This document shows positions 1-8,319 of a stretch of 30,679 nucleotides of DNA, piece by piece. The position numbers and the translations under genes were made by a program. Source of the stretch: a bacterium. GTDB lineage: Bacteria > UBP6 > JAFGXH01. Location of the stretch: NCBI GenBank assembly GCA_027064085.1, contig JAMOQH010000158.1, positions 1 to 30,679 on the forward strand. The letters are read 5' to 3'. Under the pieces are notes generated by a model. It was not told the origin of the DNA. It did no database searches and saw only the letters and a program-made list of their open reading frames with translations. The first letter of the stretch is position 1. Every line of letters begins with the position of its first letter.

Positions 1-90
1 TAAAAAATTTATACATCTCTTACCTCAACAATACTGTTCCTTATCAATTATATAGATTAGAATACTTAAGTAAACTCGAAAATATCATGC

Positions 91-408
91 GTACACCGTG
101 AAGATGTAGTTGAAAAGGCATTTGGCAACTTAAAAGATAGATTAAGCATGAGAAGAATGTTAGTATCTAATGAGAAAAGTCTTGATGGCAAATTATTTGT
201 ACAGTTTATTGCGTTGATATTTCTATCTTATATAAAAAAGCAAATGCAGATTAAAGATTTATATAAAAAATATACTATTATAAGCCTTCTTGATAAGATT
301 GATATTATTGAGTACTTTGAATATCCTGACATAAAGCCTCGTGTTGGAGAGATTTTAGAAAAGCAGAAAGTGATTTATGAAGCAATGGAGTTTGATGTTC
401 CTCGTTAG
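91..408 (+). pseudogene. C-terminal remnant of an IS transposase (IS4/IS1634-like)
   Basis: The frame reads through 'REDVVEKAFGNLKDRLSMRR', 'SLDGKLFVQFIALIFLSYI' and 'EYFEYPDIKPRVGEI..KQ', ending '..MEFDVPR'. From memory this is the C-terminal end of DDE transposases of the IS4/IS1634 type: the catalytic Glu region (VEKAFGNLK) followed by the conserved tail. The frame is closed by a stop at 67-69 and the recognisable homology begins only around 91. The DDE residues upstream of the Glu are missing and no ATG precedes the conserved part, so the copy is 5'-truncated and inactive. I could not define terminal inverted repeats. Positions 1-90 show no convincing transposase similarity in any frame. 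Family assignment is from pattern recognition only. Confidence 0.7.
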
Positions 409-436
409 GTGTGGGAGGGAATCTAGATAATCAAAA

Positions 437-1798
437 TCAAGACAAATTAATAAATCTCATTAAATCAGTTATTTGAGATAAAGTTGTTATCTTTATAGCC
501 ATTTTTAGGTTTTCAAGAGGTTTTAAGTTATTTTGAGCAATAACAACCTCCTTTATTCCTAATTTTTCGAGCTCTTTTACTCTATTTTCTATAAAAGTAA
601 CTCCTCTCACCTCTCCATTTAAACCAACTTCACCTATAAAAGCAACAGAAGAAGGTAAAGCTACATCTAAAAAGTTTGAAATCAACGCCGCCATAACACC
701 TAAATCAACAGCTGTTTCATCTACTTTTAAGCCTCCAACAATGTTTACAAAAACATCACTAGTTGCAAATTTCAAATGTAAATATTTATCAAGAATTGCA
801 AGTAACATACTAATTCTTTTTTGGTCAAAGCCTACTATTGTTCTTTTAGGAATTTGATATTCTGTTTTTATTATTAAAGCTTGAACTTCTATCATTATTG
901 GCCTAGTTCCTTCCATTATTGGAATTAATGCACTTCCCGGCGTTTTTTCTTTACCAAGTGATACAAATAAAAGTGATGGATTTTTTACTTCTTTAAGACC
1001 TTTACTCATCATTTCAAAAATACCAATTTCGTTTGTAGCACCGAATCTATTTTTTATGCTCCTTAAAACTCTTAAATATCCGTTTTTATCTCCTTCAAAA
1101 TATAAAACAGTGTCAACCATATGTTCTAAAACCTTAGGACCTGCAATTGCTCCATCTTTTGTAATATGACCTATCATAATAGTTGTAAAATTATACCTTT
1201 TACTGTAATTCATAAATTTAAATGTAATTTCTCTTAGTTGGGTTATAGAACCTGGAGTTGATTTAATTTCTTCTAAATAAATAGTTTGAACAGAATCTAC
1301 AATTACAATATCAGGTTTTATATCATTTAGAGTTTCTGCAATAACTTCAAATCTATTTTCTATTAAAATATATATGTTTTCGCTATTAATACCAAGCCTT
1401 TGAGCCCTCATTTTTAATTGGCTTGCTGATTCTTCTGCTGAAATATACAACACTTTATAGTTTGGAGCTAAATATGATGCCATTTGTAATGTTATTGTTG
1501 ATTTTCCAATACCAGGAGCACCACCAATTAAAGTTAATGAAGCTTTTACAATTCCGCCACCAAAAACTCTATCTAATTCTTCAATTTGGGTTAAAATCCT
1601 ATCTTTTTTGGTTGTTTGAATTTCAGAAAGCTTTAATGGAGTATTCTTTTTGGTTTTTTTGCTCTTTATAACACTCCTAAGAGAGTTTGTTTCTTCTTCT
1701 ATAAAACTGTTCCAGTTTCCACAGTCAGGACATTTCCCTTGCCATTTAGGTGACTCATATCCGCAACCCTGACAGATAAAAACAGACTTTTTTGCCAT
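437..1798 (-). CDS. radA: DNA repair protein RadA/Sms
   Basis: RadA is a RecA-related, DnaB-like branch-migration ATPase that processes recombination intermediates in the cytoplasm. All hallmarks are present in 453 aa, the usual family length. They are an N-terminal C4 zinc finger (C9, C12, C23, C26), a Walker A P-loop 'GAPGIGKST' at about 93-101, the RadA-specific 'KNRFG' motif at about 249-253, and a C-terminal Lon-protease-like domain ('GGLKVDETAVDLGVMAALIS', 'FIGEVGLNGEVR'). The start ATG is preceded by a GGAG Shine-Dalgarno. The gene is monocistronic. Downstream on its strand lies the transposase remnant, and upstream lies a gap of about 150 bp after fliN. Identification is secure. Confidence 0.97.
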   Translation of the reverse strand: MAKKSVFICQGCGYESPKWQGKCPDCGNWNSFIEEETNSLRSVIKSKKTKKNTPLKLSEIQTTKKDRILTQIEELDRVFGGGIVKASLTLIGGAPGIGKSTITLQMASYLAPNYKVLYISAEESASQLKMRAQRLGINSENIYILIENRFEVIAETLNDIKPDIVIVDSVQTIYLEEIKSTPGSITQLREITFKFMNYSKRYNFTTIMIGHITKDGAIAGPKVLEHMVDTVLYFEGDKNGYLRVLRSIKNRFGATNEIGIFEMMSKGLKEVKNPSLLFVSLGKEKTPGSALIPIMEGTRPIMIEVQALIIKTEYQIPKRTIVGFDQKRISMLLAILDKYLHLKFATSDVFVNIVGGLKVDETAVDLGVMAALISNFLDVALPSSVAFIGEVGLNGEVRGVTFIENRVKELEKLGIKEVVIAQNNLKPLENLKMAIKITTLSQITDLMRFINLS

Positions 1799-1818
1799 TA
1801 TGATACTCCATAAAACAC

Positions 1819-1850
1819 ATTATATTGCCATAATTGAGTTATTTTGTCTA
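1819..1850 (-). promoter_or_regulatory. Possible radA promoter
   Basis: On the minus strand a perfect -10 TATAAT (plus 1819-1824) lies just upstream of radA. The best -35 match, TAGACA (plus 1845-1850), is spaced 20 bp away, which is longer than ideal for a sigma-70 promoter. In such AT-rich DNA a lone TATAAT is weak evidence. Confidence 0.3.
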
Positions 1851-1900
1851 TTGTATTTTTATAATTAAAAAAAATAAGACAGTTTTGGCTTATTTTTGCA

Positions 1901-1924
1901 CGGAAAACACTGTTTTTAACAGTG
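1901..1924 (-). terminator. Weak rho-independent terminator after fliN
   Basis: A perfect 7-bp stem, CACTGTT / AACAGTG with a 3-nt loop (1908-1924), lies 27 bp beyond the fliN stop. On the minus strand it is followed by only four T residues and then CC. It is well placed to end the fliL-fliM-fliN transcript, but the short U-tract makes it a modest call. Confidence 0.45.
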
Positions 1925-1950
1925 GTTGAAGTGCCCTACTAAATCATAAA

Positions 1951-2283
1951 TTATTTAAGCTTTTCTATTCTTTCTATTGGAGATATAATATCTGTTAATC
2001 TTACTCCGAATTTTTCGTTTATAACAACAACTTCACCCCTTGCAATTAGTTTATTGTTAATTCTAATATCAAGTGATTCTCCTGCAAGTTTTCCTAACTC
2101 AATAACAGAACCCTGACCAAGTTGAAGTAACTCATTAATAACCATTCTTGTTCTACCTAATTCCACTGAAATTTCAACAGGAACATCAAGTAAAAAATCT
2201 ATACTTCGTTCGGATTGCTTGTTCCCCTCATCTATGCTTTCCTCAGTTACACTTTCTAAATTATCTGTAAATTCATCATTCAT
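1951..2283 (-). CDS. fliN: Flagellar motor switch protein FliN
   Basis: FliN forms the lower part of the cytoplasmic C-ring of the flagellar motor with FliM and FliG, and takes part in switching and export. The 110-aa product has a short acidic N-terminus and then one SpoA (FliMN C) domain: '[15 protein letters not shown]', '[22 protein letters not shown]', '[24 protein letters not shown]'. These are the family signatures at typical length. It lies 8 bp downstream of fliM in the same operon. A hairpin follows at about 1908-1924. Identification is secure. Confidence 0.96.
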   Translation of the reverse strand: MNDEFTDNLESVTEESIDEGNKQSERSIDFLLDVPVEISVELGRTRMVINELLQLGQGSVIELGKLAGESLDIRINNKLIARGEVVVINEKFGVRLTDIISPIERIEKLK

Positions 2284-2291
2284 AATTACCT

Positions 2292-3302
2292 CTAATAATC
2301 TTCAACACCTTTTAATTCTAACAAATCTTCAGAAATAAATTCATCTACTACTTCAACACCATAATATTTATTGGTTTGAACAGGTTTTACTTTAAATTTT
2401 AAAACTCCTTCAACTAGTAAATCTATAGGGTCTGTAATATCTCTATCTAATTGTATTACATCTCCAACTTTTAAATCCTTTACTTCATCAAGGCTTATTT
2501 GTGTTCGCCCCACTTCAGCAAGTAAGTTTAATTCTGTATTCATTAATTTGCTTCTTATTCTTTTAATCCATGTTGTATCAATTTCCATATGTTCATTTTG
2601 TAATGAAGATTGTAGAAAACCTTTAATTGGCTCTATTGACGAATATGGAATAACTAAACTCACAAATCCTTTTACATTTTCTATTTCTATCTCAAAAACA
2701 GAGTTTATTACAACATCACTCGGAGGAACTAAAGTAACAAATCTTGGATTTATTTCTGTTCTTAAATATTCCCATTTAATGCTATAAATTGGATTCCATG
2801 ATTTTTTTAAATCATCAAACATTAAGTTTATTATTTTAGTAATTAAATTCATTTCTATAGATGAGAAATCACGGCCTTCTATTTTTGTTCTTTCGTTGTG
2901 AACTCCACCAAAGTAAAAATTTAAAAGAGCATAAAGTAATCTTGCCTCAATTGAAATTATACCTGCACCTTTAAGAGGATTTAATTTTATTAAATTTAAA
3001 CACGATGGAATTGGTAAATAATTTAAATATTCTCCAAATTTCATAAGATTTGATGATTCTACTGATACATCAACTAGTTTTCTTAGTGAATTGGATAGTG
3101 TAATTCTAAATAATCTGGCAAAACGGTCATTGATAATATCAAGGGCAGGCATTCGTCCCCTGATTATCCTGTCCTGACTTGTTAAGTCAAAAAGTGTTAA
3201 GCCCTCTTTAGCTTCAGCATTATCACCCTCAGTATCAACATCACCGTCACTCACGGCGTTTAATAACGCCGATATTTCATCTTGGGATAAGATTTCTTCC
3301 AT
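2292..3302 (-). CDS. fliM: Flagellar motor switch protein FliM
   Basis: FliM is the C-ring subunit that receives phosphorylated CheY and reverses motor rotation. Residues about 3-16 carry the CheY-P-binding peptide ([15 protein letters not shown]). The central CheC-like domain follows ('[27 protein letters not shown]'), and the C-terminus is a SpoA domain ('[27 protein letters not shown]'). At 336 aa it has normal length. The start codon overlaps the fliL stop by one base (TAATG), indicating translational coupling. An intact CheY-binding peptide implies a chemotaxis-controlled motor, although no che gene lies in the window. Confidence 0.97.
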   Translation of the reverse strand: MEEILSQDEISALLNAVSDGDVDTEGDNAEAKEGLTLFDLTSQDRIIRGRMPALDIINDRFARLFRITLSNSLRKLVDVSVESSNLMKFGEYLNYLPIPSCLNLIKLNPLKGAGIISIEARLLYALLNFYFGGVHNERTKIEGRDFSSIEMNLITKIINLMFDDLKKSWNPIYSIKWEYLRTEINPRFVTLVPPSDVVINSVFEIEIENVKGFVSLVIPYSSIEPIKGFLQSSLQNEHMEIDTTWIKRIRSKLMNTELNLLAEVGRTQISLDEVKDLKVGDVIQLDRDITDPIDLLVEGVLKFKVKPVQTNKYYGVEVVDEFISEDLLELKGVEDY

Positions 3303-3847
3303 TATTGTACCACAAACTCCTTAAAAAAAACCTTTCTAACTTTTCCTTCGGTAAGAACATTATTTACTTTCTTTTTTATTGTTTTTAATATTAGCCCTTT
3401 ATTTGCACTACCTGTTGTTTGAATATAAGACAAACCACTTAAATACATTATTATAACAGAACGAATCTGAGCTTCCCTTTTAGTTAAAGCCTCTTTAAGT
3501 TTTTTATTTTTAGCCTTAAATTCAAAGGCAATTGATATTTTAAGCATTCTGTTACCACCTGGTTCGTTTAAGTTAACAATAATGCCTTTATATTCTTGAG
3601 TTTCTCCAAACTCTTTTGTATCTTCTTCTTCTTCTTGTTGCTTTTTCTTTTCAGCTTTTTTACTTTCAGCATCCTTATTTATAACTTGAGGGGGAGGGTC
3701 CTTTTTAATAAATAATAAATAACCACCACCTACAAGTATTAAAATAGTATTTAATAAAACAAGTATTGTTACAAGCTTACCACTACCACCTGATGGTTTT
3801 ACTTCTTCATTTTGTTGTTCTTGAATGTCTTTATTGTTATCAGCCAT
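3302..3847 (-). CDS. fliL: Flagellar basal-body-associated protein FliL
   Basis: FliL is a single-pass inner-membrane protein that surrounds the stators and stabilises them under load. The 181-aa product has a short cytoplasmic N-terminus, one transmembrane helix ('LVTILVLLNTILILVGGGYLLF', about residues 25-46), a Lys/Glu-rich linker, and a periplasmic SPFH-like FliL domain. That domain contains 'YKGIIVNLNEPGGNRMLKISIAFEF' and ends 'TEGKVRKVFFKEFVVQ', as is typical. It is the first gene of fliL-fliM-fliN and has a GAGG ribosome-binding site. The linker (KKAEKKKQQEEEEDTKE) is unusually charged. Confidence 0.93.
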   Translation of the reverse strand: MADNNKDIQEQQNEEVKPSGGSGKLVTILVLLNTILILVGGGYLLFIKKDPPPQVINKDAESKKAEKKKQQEEEEDTKEFGETQEYKGIIVNLNEPGGNRMLKISIAFEFKAKNKKLKEALTKREAQIRSVIIMYLSGLSYIQTTGSANKGLILKTIKKKVNNVLTEGKVRKVFFKEFVVQ

Positions 3848-3900
3848 ATTTAACCTCTATAATATATCTAAAATACCAAAATTTAGAAGATAATTAAAGT

Positions 3901-3930
3901 ATTATTTTAATTTACTAGTTTAATTGACAA
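3901..3930 (-). promoter_or_regulatory. Candidate promoter for fliL-fliM-fliN
   Basis: Minus-strand -35 TTGTCA (plus 3925-3930) and -10 AATAAT (plus 3901-3906) are separated by 18 bp. Each hexamer differs from the sigma-70 consensus at one position. I saw no convincing sigma-28 or sigma-54 site. The -35 falls inside the loop of the inverted repeat at 3914-3938. Confidence 0.45.
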
Positions 3931-3938
3931 AAACTAGT
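3914..3938. repeat. Perfect inverted repeat, operator candidate
   Basis: Eight-base arms ACTAGTTT and AAACTAGT flank a 9-nt centre that contains the candidate fliL -35 box. The repeat sits in the divergent intergenic region between fliL and the Trx-barrel gene and has no terminator-like U-tract. A dimeric regulator site is a reasonable inference. Confidence 0.45.
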
Positions 3939-4006
3939 CTTTTATTACATCGGCAAATGTTTATTAATAGTGAATTTTTATTATTTTTCCTTTTTAAATC
4001 AACTAT

Positions 4007-4034
4007 TTGCTTTTTTAACTTAAATAAATATAAT
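4007..4034 (+). promoter_or_regulatory. Promoter of the 4061 envelope operon
   Basis: -35 TTGCTT (4007-4012), a 16-bp spacer and a perfect -10 TATAAT (4029-4034). The predicted transcript start, at about 4041, lies downstream of the ATG at 4037. This rules that codon out and supports the start at 4061. Confidence 0.6.
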
Positions 4035-4060
4035 AAATGAGAATTTATGGAGTTTTAAAG

Positions 4061-6091
4061 ATGAAAACTATATATTTATTTATTTTTTTAATATCCTTTA
4101 ATATCTTAGCATCACAATCAGGTATCACTTTAAAAGATTTAAACAACAAAGATGTTACTATTGATGATTCTATAGGTAAAAAAGTTGTTTTATTAAATTT
4201 TTGGGCAACTTGGTGTGGTCCATGTAAAAAAGAATTACCAATAGTAAATAAACTTTATAATAAATATAAAAATAAAAATTTTACTGTAATTTCAATTTCT
4301 CTCGATGAGCCATCTGAATTTAATGATGTTAGATCTACAGTTTACGGGCTTGCTCTTGATTTCCCAGTTCTTCTTGACCCAAACAGTAAAGCGGCAGATT
4401 ACTATAATCCATCAAAAAATGCACCCTTTTCAATTTTGTATTCTTCAAATGGAGAAAAAATAAAAACATTTTTAGGTTTTACTTCTTCCGATGAGGAAGA
4501 ACTAGAAAATTTAATAAAAAAAGAAATAAACAAAAAAAATCAAACTAAAAACTCAGAATTTTCATGGAGATTTACAACTCTTGATACATATACGAGATAT
4601 TTTAAAGATGATACAAACAAAAACTTTAGTAATTACGAATTTTTGACAACAAGAAGCCATTTATCTACATTTTATAAAAAATATATTGCTTCTGTATCGT
4701 TTCATACAAATAACTTTCTTTCAAGCACTAGATATATTAGAGATAAGCATGGAGATAATTTATCAAATTATCGTTTAGAAAAAGTTTCATTAACGGGATA
4801 TATAGGTAAGCAAAATTATGTTTTGGGAGATTTTCATATTACTCAAGGAAAGGGAATTGCACTATCTATTCATAAAGAGGATGATTTAGGTATTGATACT
4901 ACTCTCCAAGGGCTTAATCTTGATTTAACCTATAAATTTATTAACCTTAATTTATTTGCAGGCTTTGTTAATAATACCAACCTTGATATTGACAATAACA
5001 AATTATATGATGATAAAAGAGATATAATTGCAGGAACAACAGTAAAACTTGATATTTCAGGTAAAATCATATTGTCAGGAAACTACAATGTAATAATGTT
5101 TAAAGAACCACCCTATGATGATGTATATAAAAAACCTGATAACTATAAACAACATAATTTTCAAGTTATGGGTGGAAACATTGAATATAATTACAAATCT
5201 AATTTAAAACTATACTTAGAGTCAGATTTTTTAATAGATAATTTTTATAATGAAGCAGAAAAGCTTGATTCTCCTTATGCTGTTTATGCATCAATTTTCT
5301 ATACATATAAAAAGTTTGTTTTTACTCAAGAATTTAAAAAATATAAAGATTTTCAAATTGGTTTTATTTCTGACAAAGGAAATTCCAAATGGAATTATGC
5401 TTTAAACAGTGTTTTTTATAATAATCCTACTACACTGGAGAGAGAAGGTGAAAAAATAAAAGATATTGCTAGTGATATTTGGGGAACAAGAACAAACATT
5501 AAATATAAATTAAGTAAAAATATTAAGCCATATTTAAATTATTTATATTCTATGTCCTATGCTCATCATGACAGAAGAGCTCATCATTTTTATATAGGTA
5601 GTGAATATTATTTTAACGAATTAAAAAGCAAAATCGACTTATCATTATCTTTTAGATTAGAAAAAGATACCATTTTTGATGACGCAAATAAATCAAATGA
5701 CATAGATAACTATTATGGTCTCGAATTTGATAATACATTTTATATAACTCCTTATTTATCATTAGACTTAAAGGGATATTATCATTTTACTCAAAGAAGT
5801 ATAAAACTTGAAAACAAAACTGATAATTTTGAGGATGCGGAGATAATGACTACTTTAACTTTATTTAAAGATTTCTTTATTTCTTATTTATATAATAGAT
5901 ATACATTTAGTGAAGAAGTAGGAAGCAAGCATAATTATCATGCGTTCAATGCTAAATATAGGTTTTTTAATGATAATTACTTTAGATTTTTCTATGGTAA
6001 TATTAGAGGTGGAATCAAATGCATTGGAGGTGTTTGTAAATACTATCCAGAATTTAATGGTTTTAAAGCAGAAGTATTACTTAGTTTTTAA
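4061..6091 (+). CDS. TlpA-like thioredoxin domain fused to an outer-membrane beta-barrel
   Basis: A two-part exported protein of 676 aa. Residues 1-18 are a signal peptide. Residues about 20-160 form a TlpA/ResA-type thioredoxin fold with 'NFWATWCGPCKKELP' (redox cysteines C52 and C55) and a cis-Pro-like 'NAPFSILY'. The remaining 500 or so residues are aromatic-rich alternating strands ending in 'EVLLSF', a C-terminal Phe typical of BAM-inserted outer-membrane barrels. The stretch 'GDFHITQGKGIAL..DLGIDTTLQG' resembles DUF6029-type barrels as I recall them. The only other cysteines are C654 and C659 in 'CIGGVC' near the last strand. The start at 4061 is chosen over 4037 because GGAG (4049-4052) sits 8 nt upstream and the predicted transcript begins at about 4041. 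The gene heads the lolA operon. The thioredoxin domain would face the periplasm. The substrate is unknown. Confidence 0.85.
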   Translation: MKTIYLFIFLISFNILASQSGITLKDLNNKDVTIDDSIGKKVVLLNFWATWCGPCKKELPIVNKLYNKYKNKNFTVISISLDEPSEFNDVRSTVYGLALDFPVLLDPNSKAADYYNPSKNAPFSILYSSNGEKIKTFLGFTSSDEEELENLIKKEINKKNQTKNSEFSWRFTTLDTYTRYFKDDTNKNFSNYEFLTTRSHLSTFYKKYIASVSFHTNNFLSSTRYIRDKHGDNLSNYRLEKVSLTGYIGKQNYVLGDFHITQGKGIALSIHKEDDLGIDTTLQGLNLDLTYKFINLNLFAGFVNNTNLDIDNNKLYDDKRDIIAGTTVKLDISGKIILSGNYNVIMFKEPPYDDVYKKPDNYKQHNFQVMGGNIEYNYKSNLKLYLESDFLIDNFYNEAEKLDSPYAVYASIFYTYKKFVFTQEFKKYKDFQIGFISDKGNSKWNYALNSVFYNNPTTLEREGEKIKDIASDIWGTRTNIKYKLSKNIKPYLNYLYSMSYAHHDRRAHHFYIGSEYYFNELKSKIDLSLSFRLEKDTIFDDANKSNDIDNYYGLEFDNTFYITPYLSLDLKGYYHFTQRSIKLENKTDNFEDAEIMTTLTLFKDFFISYLYNRYTFSEEVGSKHNYHAFNAKYRFFNDNYFRFFYGNIRGGIKCIGGVCKYYPEFNGFKAEVLLSF

Positions 6092-6145
6092 TTGAATAAT
6101 TATATTAATTAGATGTCTTAAGTATATAACTTTTTTTGAGGAATT

Positions 6146-6793
6146 ATGAAAACTTTAATAATTTTATTCAGCATTTTGGCAACATTCAGTATATACTCTG
6201 CCCCAGATGGAGATGAATCAATCACAAAAACTAAGTTGCAAGAAACAATATCAAAAATAAAAGCTAGCTATGAGAAAGTAGATACATTAGAGGCAGACTT
6301 TGAACAAGTATTTTTTCATAAAGCATATAAAAGAAAGAAAAAATCATCTGGAAATGTTATTTTTACTAAAAAATTAAAAATGAAATGGTCTTATAAAACT
6401 CCAGAAAAAAAATATATAATTTCAAATAATGAAACACTATGGATATATGAACCTGAAAATGAACAAGCATTTAAAACAAATATAAAAGGAAGTGAATTAG
6501 AGTCTGCTGTCAAATTTTTATTAGGAAAAATGGATATTTTAAATGACTACAAAATCAAATTAAAAGAAAACACTCTTATTCTAACACCTAAAAAGGAAAG
6601 TAACTATAAAGTTATTTATCTAAAACTAAATAAAGATTATAAAATTATTGAAACTAAAATGATAGATAATTTTGATAATGAAAATACTATTAAATATAAA
6701 AATTTAAGAATCAATAAAGATAAATTATCAAAAGATTTCTTTAATTTTATACCACCAGATGATACAGAGATAATAGAAAAGGACAAAAAATGA
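6146..6793 (+). CDS. lolA: Outer-membrane lipoprotein carrier protein LolA
   Basis: LolA is the periplasmic chaperone that takes lipoproteins from the LolCDE transporter to the outer membrane. The 215-aa product has a cleavable signal peptide (MKTLIILFSILATFSIYSA). The LolA core follows: 'YEKVDTLEADFEQVF', 'GNVIFTKKLKMKWSYKTPEKKYIISNNETLWIYEPENEQAF', then 'AVKFLLGK'. Length is typical and a GAGGA site precedes the ATG. Its last bases overlap the antiporter start (ATGA), so the two are translationally coupled. Placement after a barrel protein and amid lipoproteins fits an envelope operon. Confidence 0.9.
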   Translation: MKTLIILFSILATFSIYSAPDGDESITKTKLQETISKIKASYEKVDTLEADFEQVFFHKAYKRKKKSSGNVIFTKKLKMKWSYKTPEKKYIISNNETLWIYEPENEQAFKTNIKGSELESAVKFLLGKMDILNDYKIKLKENTLILTPKKESNYKVIYLKLNKDYKIIETKMIDNFDNENTIKYKNLRINKDKLSKDFFNFIPPDDTEIIEKDKK

Positions 6794-7755
6794 TATTTGT
6801 ATACTTCCTATTAATAATAATAGGATTTGCAGTTACAATTAAGGGTGCAGACTTCTTAGTTGATGGAGCTTCAGCACTTGCAAAAAGATTTGGAATTAGT
6901 GAAATAGTAATTGGACTCACAATTGTTGCACTAGGTACCTCTGCTCCAGAAATGGTGGTGAATGTATATTCTAGTATAAATGGTAAAGATGAACTCATAT
7001 TAGGAAACATAATAGGAAGTAATCTTTTTAATACACTGGTCATACTAGGTATTGCTGCGTTTATTTATCCTGTAACAGTAAAAAAAGCTTCTGCCCTTTT
7101 TGAAATTCCGTATTCATTACTTGCAACTATTGTTGTTGCTATTTTGGCAAATGATATATTCTTAAAAACAGGTAATACTAATACGCTAACAAGATTTAAT
7201 GGATTTATTTTATTCATATTTTTTGCAATATTTATAATATACATTATTAGAATGACTATGAAAGACATGTCTGATTATGATGAAGGGATACCCGAAATGT
7301 CATTATCAAAATCCTCTATTTTAATAATATTAGGAATGGTAGGGCTTACTCTAGGTGGAAAATTAGTTGTAGATAATGCTGTTTTGGTTGCAAAAAGCTT
7401 GGGAGTAAGTGATGCACTTATTGGCTTAACTATTTTAGCCGCAGGTACATCATTACCTGAACTTGTTACAGCAATTATTGCTGCTAAAAAGAAAAAATCT
7501 GATATTGTTATAGGTAATGTTATTGGTTCTAACATTTTTAATATCTTTTTAGTTTTAGCAACTTCAGCAGTGATTTCACCTATAAAATTTAAAGAAAGTT
7601 TAAATATTGATTTAGGAGTATTATCTTTAGGAGGTATTCTCTTAATTATCTTTATGTTTTTGGGGAAGCCTAAATATGTTGTTGATAAAAAAGAAGGAAC
7701 GATTTTAATATCTCTATATATTGGATACTTCATTTATATGATGATAAGAATGTGA
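6790..7755 (+). CDS. Calcium/sodium antiporter, CaCA family (YrbG-like)
   Basis: An inner-membrane cation exchanger that would move Ca2+ against Na+ or H+. The 321-aa protein has about ten hydrophobic segments in two inverted halves, each with a signature alpha-repeat. The first is 'ALGTSAPEM' (about 48-55) with 'GNIIGSNLFN' (about 72-81). The second is 'AAGTSLPEL' (about 218-225) with 'GNVIGSNIFN' (about 242-251). The Glu residues of the GTSxPE motifs, which bind the ion, are kept. The start overlaps the lolA stop by 4 bp. Ion specificity cannot be read from the sequence. Confidence 0.93.
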   Translation: MIFVYFLLIIIGFAVTIKGADFLVDGASALAKRFGISEIVIGLTIVALGTSAPEMVVNVYSSINGKDELILGNIIGSNLFNTLVILGIAAFIYPVTVKKASALFEIPYSLLATIVVAILANDIFLKTGNTNTLTRFNGFILFIFFAIFIIYIIRMTMKDMSDYDEGIPEMSLSKSSILIILGMVGLTLGGKLVVDNAVLVAKSLGVSDALIGLTILAAGTSLPELVTAIIAAKKKKSDIVIGNVIGSNIFNIFLVLATSAVISPIKFKESLNIDLGVLSLGGILLIIFMFLGKPKYVVDKKEGTILISLYIGYFIYMMIRM

Positions 7756-7776
7756 GTTGTTTAAAACGGAGGATAT

Positions 7777-8319
7777 ATGAAAACAATTAAATTATTTGAT
7801 ATTGATGGTACTTTAATTGATACAAAAACTCAAATATATGTTGATGGAATTGCTTATCCCCAAACAGAATACAAGAAATTTTTAAAATTAGGAAAAGAAA
7901 TAGATTTATCTGATTTTGCTGATAAAGAAAAGGTTAAAAAAGACTTTACTGAAGGACAGAAATTACCTCTTTTTAAATTAATAAAAAGCTATGGCCGTTT
8001 AATGAAGAAAGCTTTTATTACTGCTAGATCACAAGAAAGTTCTATAGAGAGATGGTTTATTCGTAATGGAATTTTAGGACATTTCTATGCAGTTAATGAT
8101 CCGGAATCAAGAGCATCTTGTTACCAAGGGATGGAAGATTGGGAAAGTTGGACAACAGCTAAAAGAAAGTCAAGTATAATAAGGTATTATTGTAATAAAT
8201 ATGATTTAGTTGAATTTTATGATGATGAAATTGAAAACCTAGAAACAGCTAAAAAACTTAAAATGAATAATTTAGTTTTATGGTTAGTTAAAGATGAATG
8301 TATAACAATTTATGGTTAG
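7777..8319 (+). CDS. HAD-superfamily hydrolase
   Basis: A small cytoplasmic haloacid-dehalogenase-fold hydrolase of 180 aa, probably a phosphatase. Motif I is 'LFDIDGTLID' with nucleophile D8 and acid/base D10. Motif II is 'FITARS' (T82). The acidic motif IV is 'EFYDDEIENL' (D149, D150), and a Lys suitable for motif III lies near 130. The distance between motifs I and II is filled by a helical cap. A GGAGG site precedes the ATG, 21 bp after the antiporter gene. The substrate is unknown. 'FITARS' also occurs in nucleotidase and polynucleotide-phosphatase-like HADs, but that is not enough to assign a reaction. Confidence 0.8.
   Translation: MKTIKLFDIDGTLIDTKTQIYVDGIAYPQTEYKKFLKLGKEIDLSDFADKEKVKKDFTEGQKLPLFKLIKSYGRLMKKAFITARSQESSIERWFIRNGILGHFYAVNDPESRASCYQGMEDWESWTTAKRKSSIIRYYCNKYDLVEFYDDEIENLETAKKLKMNNLVLWLVKDECITIYG

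Noticed and set aside
3938-3960. GCCGATGT on the minus strand as a sigma-28 -10 element for fliL
   Set aside because: No TAAA lies about 15 bp upstream. The nearest are 5 and 22 bp away.
7275-7733. Open frame of 152 codons on the minus strand inside the antiporter gene
   Set aside because: The plus strand encodes a clear CaCA antiporter with both alpha-repeats. The opposite frame has no ribosome-binding site and no recognisable domain.
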